Below, piece by piece: positions 11,280-21,189 of a stretch of DNA of 64,000 nt. Within the stretch, counting starts at the first letter, position 1. Each line of letters starts with the position of its first letter. The stretch is from the NCBI RefSeq assembly GCF_964204865.1, contig NC_135255.1, positions 8,585,135 through 8,649,134 of the forward strand, in the 5' to 3' direction. The position numbers and the translations under genes were made by a program. The notes under the pieces are model-generated. The model was not told where the DNA came from, did not search any database, and saw only the letters and a program-made list of their open reading frames with translations. This DNA is from Styela clava (Eukaryota; Chordata; Ascidiacea; Stolidobranchia; Styelidae).

Positions 11280-11723
11280 GTTCGTCAATGATGTGAGGAA
11301 CACATCCAACCCACCATCCGTCAAAGAAACAACTCACGACAGCAAGGTAAAATAGTAGACACAGCAAGTCCTGTTTGCGCGAATACCAAGTAGATGAGGC
11401 CAATATGGAGATTTGCTCTGGATACTTTTCAAGAGTGTCAAAGGTTAACCAAGGAGAAATGAACTTTGAGTAATTGGAGTGATATTAGAATATTTTTTAA
11501 GTAAATCATCGAATACAAATATGAAAAATATTCAAAACAAAAAAAATAGTATAATTTAAAATAAATTATATGTTAAACAAATTTTTACACTATGTGTTAA
11601 AAATCTTTGAACTGTGAAGGGTTCATCACCAAGGAAACGCACGCCGCATCTGAAAAAAAAATAGCGGATTCAGGTGAAAGTGCTGAAGTGGGCTCTCGCC
11701 ACTGATAAAGTAAAAGCATAAAA
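11280..11723. promoter_or_regulatory. Shared head-to-head intergenic promoter region, NKAIN / THEG
   Basis: About 445 bp separates the NKAIN start codon (minus, 11277-11279) from the THEG-like start codon (plus, 11724). ATCACCAAGGAAAC at 11625-11638 matches most positions of the RFX X-box consensus (GTNRCCATGGYAAC), a motif common in ciliary gene promoters. No clear TATA box. Promoter function is inferred from position only. Confidence 0.45.
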
Positions 11724-14596
11724 ATGGCAACAGCTGTGGACAGCTCAGGTACTTTTTACAATATTCGTATTTTTTTTCCGTACTTTACCTTCATCGGTAG
11801 GTGATTGCTTGCAATACGGTGCAGCTTTTTACACATTATTGGCAAAGTCTGAGTTAGTAGATTGAGATACACTTGCTGCAAAAGCTGAAAATGGATATTT
11901 CATGACTAACCTCAAAACCTCACTGCAGTATTAAATCATTTTTGTACACCTATATCTGTATATTGAGTGATAATTTTTATCAAGGTATACCGGTACCGGT
12001 ATTTCTTCCCCTTTTTATAGCATAAGCAAATCTATGCAGATATTTATTGATATATTACAAGATTGCCATGTACACGCTGTCGATTATTAACAAGTTTGTA
12101 CAGAAGCATTTGGCTGTTTTCATATCAGTATTCTTATATAGAATATTATACTGTCATATCACAACAGTGGTTTTCCAGGTCAATAGTGACATTTTATGGA
12201 AATAAAGCATCATTAGTTATGAATGTTTCACATAATTTTAACAGCAGAAAAAAGATCCTCTGTCAGTGGCAGCGAAAGTAATGTAAAACGAAAGGGTAAG
12301 TGCAGGAAAGGTAAAAAATTGTCACTTTACGTTTACTTTTTTTCTTTAAAAATATTATTTTGAGGAAAAAAATCACAGATAGATTCATCTCATGGTGTAT
12401 CCTGGTAGTCCATTTTGTGTGTGTTATAAAGGTACAATGGGTCGACATTTCAATAGGTGAATTTTCTGGGTGCTTCTAAAGATTTTAATGATAATATACC
12501 ATTGAATTTCAGTAAAATATTCTGAGGACCGACTGAACATTTTGGCTCAATTTAAAAAGACTCCACCTGGATTTTTAGAAGACAGAAGATCGGTTTACTG
12601 GGTTGATAAAGTTCCACCGAGCGCACCAACAGTATTTGGTAACTTTTTAATAATTTATATTTATTTCCCATCTGATGTCATCGTGCATTATTACAATATG
12701 TAAATACATTTTTCCAGCTCTTACAAAAAGACAGCAAGAACTTGTAAAAAGCAAAGAATATCATCCGGATTTCAAGCCAGACAGACCAAGTTCAATATGG
12801 AAAGTTTCCAGTGGAGCATTGAGTCGAAATCCAACTCCAAGATTAAATGAACTGTCCCAATCGAAACCTTTTCATCCAAATTGGGTCGCTATGAAATCAG
12901 CTTATTCAATAGTACCATATGGTGCATTACATAACAAGCCTTCAGAACGGTAATTTCCTTCTTTAGTTTTTAACATCACATTTTTTAGAAGTAACTCCAT
13001 ACTTAAGGAATTGATGTTAGTATTAGTTAGGAGGCAATATTCAGCAAAAGACTACAATGGTAAAGCAAATACAAACAAGTTCTTTATAGGCTGCTCCCGT
13101 AGTATGTGCAACAAGATGGCGGACACCTGGACATAGTATGTGTACCAGGTTAGGTCATAATTCTATTCCAATTTTAGTTCTATTACGAGTTCGGGGACTA
13201 GCAAAGTGACTCCCGTAGTATTTGTATCTGAAATTATGGCCTAACCTGATACACATACTACGTTTCGGTGTCTGCCATTTTGTTGCACATACTACGGGAG
13301 TATCCTTTCCTTTATGATACTGAACATCTAGTTTAATACTAAGTGACTACTCAAGTGATCTAAAAAACAGAACCCTTAACTTTCTCAATTATTTCTGCGA
13401 AAATTCATTCAACACTTCAACTTTTGTTTGTTTATAATTGTTTAAAGTTTCAGTAATCTATGGCGCTTTACACAAAAGTTATGTTCTCTTTAGAATATGT
13501 TCCAAATCTGTTTTCTTTTTGTGGGGGTCACCCTCTACTACGTTTCTGCTCTATTGCTACAATAGGAAATTTTAAGCTTCACCCCCAATAAAGTTCTAAA
13601 GTTTTGCATATGCTACGAATCTATAATAATCAGCGTGTGATAGGGTTTTCACTGGAGATGGTTTCCCTGCAATCAATGAATATTGTGCAACCATATGTTG
13701 CCTTGTAGTTGCGAAGTACAAGTTTACTAGCCAGGTTACATATTTATGTGAAAAGACTAATTATCCTTGTGTTTAGATTAAACACCCTATCACAAGCAAA
13801 AGAATACAAACCACTTCCAATCAGATCAGACAGTCAATGGGATTGGGGAGAATGGGTTTCAACCATACCTCCTGCTGCAAAAACACATATCGCCTCTGCA
13901 AGATTGGAGCAACTCGCTGAATCAAAACCGAGTCCCAATAGCTACATGGGAAATAGATCGGTCATCTGGCCTGTTGCTCCAAATGTAATGCAAGTCCAGG
14001 TGAACAATTACATTTTCACGCTTGGTATTTTATGCATGTATTTTCCAACAGCTTGGGAATATAATCACAAAGAAGAAATGGATGTCCACATCACATTCCA
14101 TATCAACACAAATGTTGTTTTTCATACTTGATTTTCAAGAAAACCAAACACCCTCGTCATTTCTCTACTCTTTAATCTACTAAACAAGTATCCTGTGGCA
14201 CGACCTAATGAAAAGCAATTTAAGACTCATCACGAATAACCGGTCTCCGATGGTATTTTCATTCACGAATTGAAAGGGCACAATGTGATGACTAATTGGG
14301 TTTTAATTATGAATGTGTCTTAATTGTGAAATATGCCAAATAAATACAAACAACAGTGATTTGAAAACACAGTTTTTAGCCATGTTTTGTATAGATATCA
14401 CTATAATTTTTTTTATTTCTCAATACAGGCCACAACGAGAGTTCAGCAATTAGCTCGCCCAAAAACGAGACAGGCTCTTGATCAAGATTACGATCCTTAC
14501 AGAGTATCATTTGCAGCTAGAATGGCTGTGCCCTCACCCCGAGTTGTAGACTTAGCTCTTCCAATACCAAGAAAAGTAAGACCGAAAAAAGTATGA
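11724..14596 (+). CDS. Testis-expressed THEG / sperm microtubule-associated protein, complete
   Basis: Six exons: 11724-11748, 12248-12295, 12513-12638, 12718-12949, 13777-13999 and 14429-14596. All borders are GT/AG and phases agree, giving 273 residues. Exon 2 could begin 3 bases earlier at a second AG. From exon 3 on, the protein consists of THEG-type repeats: a Leu-x-x-Leu-[Ala/Ser]-x-x-Lys core spaced every 30-40 residues, for example RLNILAQFKK, RQQELVKSKEYHP, RLNELSQSKPFHP, RLNTLSQAKEY, RLEQLAESK and RVQQLARPK, each followed by a Trp- or Val-containing segment. The family (THEG/SPMAP2, THEGL) acts in spermatids and the sperm axoneme. The N-terminus is short and low in structure. It lies head-to-head with NKAIN. 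Confident in the family; orthology to THEG versus THEGL is not resolved. Confidence 0.9.
13089..13305. mobile_element. MITE, family A (long form), in a THEG-like intron
   Basis: Lies in the intron between 12949 and 13777. Left arm CTCCCGTAGTATGTGCAACA, right arm its near-perfect complement ending ACTACGGGAGTATCC. Inside each arm is a second TAGTATGTGTACCAGGTTAGG-type block. The core has TTAGTTCTATTACGAGTTC. The left arm contains AAGATGGCGG. I could not find a clean target duplication. Confidence 0.8.
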
Positions 14597-15187
14597 ATTC
14601 AAAAGAGATTAACTTCTAGCTGAACTAATTGTAAACCTTGGACATCAAGAAAAAATATACATTACTCATATTTAAAATTAGTTGATGCCCTATTCACTGC
14701 GACTTCAATGTATTTTGGTAAACCTGATAAATTTTTTTATTTTTCCGATACTTTTCAAATACGCGCTGTGGTTTCATAATCTAATACAATATCTTAATTT
14801 TCTGTTATTATCATCATATACTACTCGGTCTTGATTATTTTAAGCTTGCTGAATTCATTCATTCACTCAAAAGTGTTTTATACATTTGACAAATGCCTTT
14901 TTTTGTTTAATATGGCCAAAAGAGATTTCTTTATTACTCCAATGCTGTTCACATACACAATTAACATGGGAGCCAACACCACAGAGATTGTGCTAAATTT
15001 AACTATTTTTCCATAAAAGTGTTTCAAGATTGCCTATTTGCCTACATCATGTGATGACTTTTTACCTGCTTCAAGCTATTTTTTAAATGAGATTATACAG
15101 TGTTTTATTTGTAACTGATTTGCTTGCCATCTGAGATGACATTTACCTAAGTTTGCCATTTATAAAATGATTGCCAATTTTCCTAGT
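14597..15187. other. No gene found (3' flank of the THEG-like gene)
   Basis: AT-rich; presumably includes the 3' UTR of the THEG-like gene, but I see no AATAAA signal close to its stop codon. The only open frames are short and lack codon-usage or motif support. Confidence 0.5.
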
Positions 15188-15195
15188 GCCATAAT

Positions 15196-15313
15196 ATATA
15201 GGGATGTCCATATTTTAATAATAGAAATGGTTTAACTTTGTGCACCAAAATTTAACATAAATCAGGATCCTGAAAATATCGATTATTCAAACTGAAATTG
15301 CTGGACATCCCTA
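15196..15313. mobile_element. Small MITE with TAGGGATGTCCA termini
   Basis: A 118-bp sequence with inverted ends ATAGGGATGTCCA and TGGACATCCCTA. Flanks GCCATAAT (15188-15195) and GCCATAAC (15314-15321) form an 8-bp duplication with one mismatch, pointing to a hAT-type MITE. Confidence 0.7.
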
Positions 15314-15386
15314 GCCATAACCAGCTTACCTATTGTTTTATTATATTTTTTTTGAAATCTAAAAGCAAAAGTACATTTTAAGAAGT

Positions 15387-16397
15387 TTATTATTTCTCTT
15401 CCTAAGCATTATTTTTGTATCAACTTCTACCAGTCAATACTATTGTTTGTGTAACAGTTTCAGAATATGAAATAATAATAATTTTGTCTTGGGATTTTTC
15501 CTTTTCAGTGTCTGAACTTGCTGTAAATTTATGCTTTGCGCAATAAAGTGATATAAAAGAGCTGTAAATTTATGCTTTGCGCAATAAAGTGATATAAAAG
15601 ATTAATTGCCTCATGTTAGTCAAATGTGGCTCTTGAAACCATAATGTTAAAAACTATCACTTTCCCATTGATACAAGACTTTGATTGATTTGAAGAAATA
15701 GACAGGAAGTTAACAAAGTGCAATTTAAAAAATTATCTTTCATTCCATTACATCTGAAAGGTGACTCATAACATCTATTTTGACTGAAGATTCCTTTGCC
15801 TAAAAAATTGAACTATAATCACTCAATTCCACAGATACAAATATTACTGTAAGTCATATGCGTACTCAGCATTTCATTTTTAATTTAATGTCATTCTTAC
15901 TTTAAAAATTTAAACAAATATAAAATAATAATGAAGCGAAGCCTAAATAGGATCATTACAGTAGTTTTGTGTTATTTTAAATATTGACTCAATAATGTCT
16001 AGAAAAATAATTCATGTTTGGGTTTGCCTTATTAAATGCTCCATATCAGGAGTACAAATTATTATATTCGAAATATTACCTAAAACAGTCATATGTCCCT
16101 GCGCAGAATCCTGGCCTTCAGGTGGTAAACGTACGGACACAAGTTCTTCCTGAAATGACGAATGAGTCCCTTTGGTCAGATCCAGTATTATATTTCCCAA
16201 TAACAGTCTACATTTACCGGACTTCATTACCTGAAGTTTACCGACACAGCCTTCTGATAATTCTTCCAGTGTACAATGTTTATTTTCCGCATTTGCAACA
16301 TCAAGACCGGGTTCCTGTTTTACTTTTCCAGGTTCTATTTTAATTCCGGGCTCAGTTTTAATGTGTGTATCAGTGGAAGGTGGTACAGCAGGTAGAG
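15387..16397 (-). pseudogene. POLR3D: Duplicated 3' end of POLR3D plus flank (copy A)
   Basis: Nearly identical to 16398-17346. It holds the last part of the POLR3D reading frame (stop at 16012, open to about 16396) and the 3' flank. One visible change is Lys to Ile at the residue equivalent to 327. It lacks the first two-thirds of the gene and its start, so it cannot make the protein alone. It also carries an extra private 41-bp tandem repeat (15520-15560 and 15561-15601) present once in copy B. The join at 16397/16398 is a clean head-to-tail junction. Confidence 0.9.
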
Positions 16398-16960
16398 TTA
16401 TTATTTCTCTTCCTAAGCATTATTTTTGTATCAACTTCTACCAGTCAATACTATTGTTTGTGTAACAGTTTCAGAATATGAAATAATAATAATTTTGTCT
16501 TGGGATTTTTCCTTTTCAGTGTCTGAACTTGCTGTAAATTTATGCTTTGCGCAATAAAGTGATATAAAAGATTAATTGCCTCATGTTAGTCAAATGTGGC
16601 TCTTGAAACCATAATGTTAAAAACTATCACTTTCCCATTGATACAAGACTTTGATTGATTTGAAGAAATAAACAAAGTTTGCTTACAATTTTAAAAATTA
16701 TCTTTCATTCCATTAGATCTGAAAGGTGACTCATAACATCTATTTTGACTCGAGATTCCTTTGCCTAAATAATTGAACTATAATAACTCAGTTCCACAGA
16801 TACAAATATTGTACTCAGCATTTCATTTTTAATTTAACGTCATTCTTACTTTAAAAATTTAAACAAATATAAAATATTAATGAAGCGAAGCCTAAATAGG
16901 ATCATTACAGTAGTTTTGTGTTATTTTAAATATTGACTCAATAATGTCTAGAAAAATAAT

Positions 16961-17992
16961 TCATGTTTGGGTTTGCCTTATTAAATGCTCCATATCAGGA
17001 GTACAAATTATCTTATTCGAAATATTACCTAAAACAGTCATATGTCCCTGCGCAGAATCCTGGCCTTCAGGTGGTAAACGTACGGACACAAGTTCTTCCT
17101 GAAATGACGAATGAGTCCCTTTGGTCAGATCCAGTATTATATTTCCCAATAACAGTCTACATTTACCGGACTTCATTACCTGAAGTTTACCGACATAGCC
17201 TTCTGATAATTCTTCCAGAGTACAATGTTTATTTTCCGCATTTGCAACATCAAGACCGGGTTCCTGTTTTACTTTTCCAGGTTCTATTTTAATTCCGGGC
17301 TCAGTTTTAATGTGTGTATCAGTGGAAGGTGGTACAGCAGGTAGAGTGTCAGGTAACTGAAATATAAGAACGTCTGTTGGATCCTTTGCTTCTTGTTTAA
17401 AAGCACTGCCAAGAAAAACATTACTGCATTCAATTGAAGATTCCGGATCGTTCATAGTCTGCTTTGATATGCCTGCTCCAGGCGGCCACAATGATGAGAA
17501 CATAGGAAGAGATGTTGGCATCAGAGAATCGTCGTTTTCTAAATCAGCAATGAATAAAGAATCCCCCTCTAAATTTTTCAATGCTTCTTCAGTCTTTGAT
17601 TTCTCTAAATCTTCATCGAATATTTCCTGTTTTATACTTGGTTTTTCAATTGCATCTTTTGATGCTCCTCCACCACCTCCCGTCCCAAAACCTGCATCGT
17701 TACGTTTTGCCACAGGTTCTGCACTAGGTCCCGCTTCAAAGATAGAATGTGATTGAATAATTTCAGGTCTGCCCCTGCCACGCCCCCTACCTCTTCCTCT
17801 TTGTCTATCCCGTCTGGAGCCATCCTTTTTTGATCTTGTTGAAACTTCATCTGTCTTTTGTTCTTGCTTGCTTCTCTCTTTTCTCACTGGGATGTTAGGA
17901 GTAAAAGTCTTTTTCCTGACACCACCAAGGGTTAGATCCCTTGGACCACGCAGAGACGGTAAACGTCCAGGGCGTTCAGTTGAACGCGGCAT
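16961..17992 (-). CDS. POLR3D: DNA-directed RNA polymerase III subunit RPC4, complete, single exon
   Basis: 343 codons, uninterrupted. RPC4 pairs with RPC5 in the TFIIF-like module of RNA polymerase III and helps initiation, termination and reinitiation in the nucleus. Residues 8-34 contain PGRLPSLR and RDLTLGG followed by KKTFTPNI, the conserved N-terminal block. Residues 64-87 hold an Arg-Gly-rich tract followed by RPEIIQSHSIFE, an RPC4 hallmark. Residues 209-343 are the C-terminal RPC4 domain (LPDTLP, EGYVGKL, CRLLLGNIILDLTKGT, MTVLGN). The human protein is about 55 residues longer, mostly in the N-terminus and the acidic middle. Four psi-Lys-x-Glu sites (IKQE near 120, IKTE 228, IKIE 234, VKQE 241) could be sumoylated. 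Its 3' third is tandemly duplicated downstream. The intronless state may be ancestral loss or retroposition. Confidence 0.95.
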   Translation of the reverse strand: MPRSTERPGRLPSLRGPRDLTLGGVRKKTFTPNIPVRKERSKQEQKTDEVSTRSKKDGSRRDRQRGRGRGRGRGRPEIIQSHSIFEAGPSAEPVAKRNDAGFGTGGGGGASKDAIEKPSIKQEIFDEDLEKSKTEEALKNLEGDSLFIADLENDDSLMPTSLPMFSSLWPPGAGISKQTMNDPESSIECSNVFLGSAFKQEAKDPTDVLIFQLPDTLPAVPPSTDTHIKTEPGIKIEPGKVKQEPGLDVANAENKHCTLEELSEGYVGKLQVMKSGKCRLLLGNIILDLTKGTHSSFQEELVSVRLPPEGQDSAQGHMTVLGNISNKIICTPDMEHLIRQTQT

Positions 17993-17999
17993 TAGTGCT

Positions 18000-18850
18000 A
18001 GTTTTATTTCAGTATTATTTTAATTTAAGGTTTGGGACTCAATGTTATGCAAATATCATTTATAAAGCATATTAATAATACTATATCAATTGTAATGAAC
18101 ACTGCAAAATATAGATATGAAACAAAATGATAAATATTATCTCAAAAGGAAAGGAAATAGGTCAATAGAGAAAACAACAACAGCTTAGAATCTAGCTCTA
18201 ATATTTCCAGATAGAAAGGCTTTCTTAATTAATAATCATGGGTCACAAATTTATTAATATCATAGGAGTAGCAATAGCAACATTTGTTAAATTTAAAATA
18301 CAACATCTAGCTAATGGAAGTCAGCCATCACTAAAGTAAATAATCATACAATTAGGTTGCACTGAATCAACCTAAAACAATACAATTTTCGAAATAAATT
18401 GATGGTAATAAAAATCATTTAGTAATAAATCATTATATAGCACTCTTAGATACCATAATTTGATAGCAAGAATCATGGAGATGAGATAACACTAATTTTT
18501 CCATATTCGATATCATGTAATGCGACAGTCTATAAATGTGGTATATTGCTCAAAACGACTTTTGAGCCCCTCAACTTTCAGTCATTAGTCAATAACTAGA
18601 TATCCCAATAAATACAACTATGAATGTGTGCTGTCGCTCGGCAACTTGTTCATTGTTGACTAACCTCGGTGACCGAGTCGTACAATCATAGAATATTGAT
18701 TATGCCTTAGCATTCATACAATTTTTTTCTTGAGAATCGCTAATTCACATTTAAACTCAAACTGAGTTTTACATTTGACTGTATGACAATAGATATAAGT
18801 AAATACGTTTATTTCCAAATTATATATAAATTTTTTTTTCAATTTTATTT
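18000..18850. other. No gene found (5' flank of POLR3D)
   Basis: AT-rich, no convincing coding exon. It should contain the POLR3D promoter; I see no clear TATA element close to the start codon. Confidence 0.5.
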
Positions 18851-18851
18851 A

Positions 18852-18925
18852 ACATAAGTATAAGTTTATTTTGACTCCATAATCAGCATAACAGATGATA
18901 AAATAGTTGATAAAAACATTTAAAA
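18852..18925 (-). repeat. Non-LTR element 3' tail, (CTTATA)n-type family, copy 3
   Basis: Minus-strand terminus: CTGATTATGGAGTCAAAATA, AACTTATACTTATG. Truncated just inside the terminal block and abutting the MITE at 18947. Confidence 0.6.
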
Positions 18926-18946
18926 AAAATTGACCGTAGCATACCG

Positions 18947-19297
18947 AATTTTGTTTATGTTATTTCTAACCCCCACCCTACTATGTCATCCATAAATTAC
19001 GTCACTACGACGTCACAATCACGTCATAGAGCTTGCCATATATAGCTACCATCGTCCGAAATGGCATCTGCGCCGACGATACCGAACTCACTAACGCCAG
19101 CTGTCTCTCTCATATCGGGATCACTGCGACGAGAAAACGAGAGAAATAGCTTGCTCGATTTCGGGTGATCGTCTGCGCAATTTGGACAACCATCTGTACA
19201 CTTGGGAGATATTTATTACGCCACTATTGTGTCTTAGTGACGTAATGTTTTGGTGACATAGTCAGGTGGGGGTTAGGAATGACATAATGCAAAAATT
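18947..19297. mobile_element. MITE with about 50-bp terminal inverted repeats
   Basis: The left end from 18947 reads ATGTTATTTCTAACCCCCAC, then CCTACTATGTCATC and ATTACGTCAC. The right end is its complement: GTGACGTAAT, GGTGACATAGTCAGG and GTGGGGGTTAGGAATGACAT. The interior is GC-richer and has ACGTCAC/CACGTCAT motifs. No coding frame. I could not settle the target duplication. Confidence 0.75.
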
Positions 19298-19357
19298 GTT
19301 GAGCCAGGCCATCTAGAAGTGCATGTGGTACTAAACTATACCGGACCCGGTTGAAGC

Positions 19358-19760
19358 GAGTGGAAGTGGTGACTCCTCTTCGGCCCATGGGCCGGGGCCA
19401 CGACCCATCAAATTGGGCCTCGGCCCATCAGGCTATGGGCCGCGGCCCATCAAGTTGTGTAAAAAAACTATTCACTTGGCTAACACAAACAGTCCCCAAA
19501 CTCATAATAGAACTATACTGTAAAAAATCTGAACAAAATTTTGCCCAAACCCTAACCTGGTACACATACTACAGGAGTTTATTTTTTGGTTCGAATATTG
19601 ACAATTTTGTAAAAATTGAAAATTTTGGTAAGATAATTAAATTTTTCCTGGCGGGTGGCGGGGCCGCGGCCCATAGCTTGATGGGCCACGGCCCATGTGG
19701 CCCAATTAGATGGGCCGTGGCCCCGGCCCATGGGTCGTAGAGGAGTCACCACCCCTGTAG
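19358..19760. mobile_element. GC-rich foldback element, family B, copy 1
   Basis: 403 bp between perfect 8-bp duplications GTTGAAGC (19350-19357 and 19761-19768). Ends GAGTGGAAGTGGTGACTCC and GGAGTCACCACCCCTGTAG. The arms are built from repeated palindromic GGCCCATGGGCC / GGGCCGCGGCCC words. The AT-rich core carries CCTAACCTGGTACACATACT and AACTCATAATAGAACTATA, shared with MITE family A. Copy 2 is at 38568 in the opposite orientation. Confidence 0.92.
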
Positions 19761-20017
19761 GTTGAAGCCTACAGAATTTAGGTTGGGTTTGCCGGAAATT
19801 AATTTACACTAACGCACATACAGGTACGGAGATATACTAAAATAAGAAAAAAAATTCCTTAATAAAAAAGAAAAAAAACTAGAAAATAAAATTGAATAAA
19901 ATTTTGTGAATTATGGAATAGTAAAATAACATTTATTAGAAAGACATCGTCTAACTTATTTTTGCTGGGAGTCAAACATACCAAAAATCAGACATCGAAT
20001 ATGCCATATGTGATATA

Positions 20018-20195
20018 AATTTATTTCGACTCCATAATCAGCATAACAATAAAATGATTGGTAAAAATAAAAACTGATTATGAAATCAAGAGAGCAAACA
20101 AAACCTTAGATAAGATTTAAAACGTACAGAATGTACCGGTATATAAGATGGAAGTTTTGCCAAGAAGAAGCGGTGTGTGTTCACTCACCTTATGA
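20018..20195 (-). repeat. Non-LTR element 3' end, (CTTATA)n-type family, copy 4
   Basis: One of the two longest copies. The minus-strand order is a TTCTTGGCAAAACTTCCATC block, a TGTACGTTTTAAATCTTATC block, a TTTCATAATCAGTTTTTATT block, then GCTGATTATGGAGTCGAAAT plus AAA. The matching copy at 60409 allows a consensus. Not protein-coding; it could be a SINE or a truncated LINE end. Confidence 0.65.
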
Positions 20196-20242
20196 TAACG
20201 TATTTCAAATTTAAGAACTTTGTTCACGTTCCAAGGCAAACA

Positions 20243-20552
20243 AGGATTTACTTATTTATCCCGGGGGAAAGGAAAGCCGATAAGACGGCTTATTCATATG
20301 GCGAACTACGGCCTCTCGTCCGGTTACCATTCCAAGTCGGGTATGGGATTAGTTATATTGTTTGTTTTCGGAAGCATGGACTTGGCGGTGGGGGAAGCTG
20401 TACCCGACCAGCAGTTACGTGAACCACCCAACGACGGCGAGGAGTCCAACAATCCTCTCGTCCCTGCATGGGATTCGAACCTGCAAACCCACGCAGAGTA
20501 ATTAGAGGTGCGGTGGCGAGCGTATTCGCCCGTTGAGCCACACCGCCGCGCC
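20243..20552 (-). repeat. tRNA-derived SINE, copy with a damaged A box
   Basis: Minus strand: head GGCGCGGCGGTGTGGCTCAA, B box GCAGGTTCGAATCCC, body with GTGGTTCACGTAAC, and tail CCCCGGGATAAATAAGTAAA. Compared with the copy at 20848-21189 it lacks about 11 bases (TAAGCGTTAGG) in the A-box/D-arm region, so its internal Pol III promoter is probably impaired. Confidence 0.85.
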
Positions 20553-20847
20553 AAAGTATTATTATTTACTAGTACCGGTACAGTAAGGTCAAGTACCGGT
20601 ACCTACCGGACTGTCCTACATGAATTCCAAACCATACCGGTACGGCGGGTACCGGTACCTCTATTGAATACGACATCCTGTACCGGTAAATGTAATAAAC
20701 TTTAAAAGGTGGTATGTCATATGCCGCGCATGCTTATGGAAAATGTGGCACATAGCAATTGATTGTAAATAGACGTGATGGATGTTTCCCCGACCCTTGA
20801 CCCCTCCTTATACTTTACTGTTGCAAAATGTTGTATCCTTATTTTAG

Positions 20848-21189
20848 ATAGGATAGGATAGAATTTACATATTTATCCCGGGGGAGAGGAAAGCCGATAA
20901 GACGGCTTATCCATATGGCGAACCACGGCCTCTCGTCCGGTTACCATTCCAAGTCGGGTATGGGATAAGTCAAATTGTTTGTTTTCGGAAGCATGGACTT
21001 GGTGGTGGAGGAAGCCGTAACCGACCAGCGGTTACGTGAACCACCCAACGACGGCGAGGAGTCCAGCAATCCTCTCGCACATAACCATCCCTGCATGGGA
21101 TTCGAGCCTGCGAACCCACGCAGAGTAATTAGAGGTGCAGTGGCGAGCGTATTCCTAACGCTTAGCCCGTTGAGCCACACCGTCGCGCC
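20848..21189 (-). repeat. tRNA-derived SINE, full-length copy
   Basis: Minus strand: GGCGCGACGGTGTGGCTCAA starts the tRNA-like head. The A box lies within TGTGGCTCAACGGGCTAAG (21162-21180) and the B box is GGCTCGAATCC (21098-21108). Then come a roughly 200-bp unrelated body and a tail CGGGATAAATATGTAAATTC ending in CTATC repeats. This is the layout of a Pol III-transcribed SINE. Fragments or diverged copies occur at 1215, 6502, 20243 and 46222. Confidence 0.88.

Noticed and set aside
16963-17292. 109-codon plus-strand frames (also at 16014-16343) opposite the POLR3D 3' end
   Set aside because: They are antisense shadows of the conserved RPC4 coding sequence, duplicated only because the sense region is.
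20941-21180. Open frames in the SINE region (minus) and the tRNA-like head as a real tRNA gene
   Set aside because: The head lacks a complete cloverleaf and CCA-end context and is followed by the SINE body; the frames are repeat sequence.
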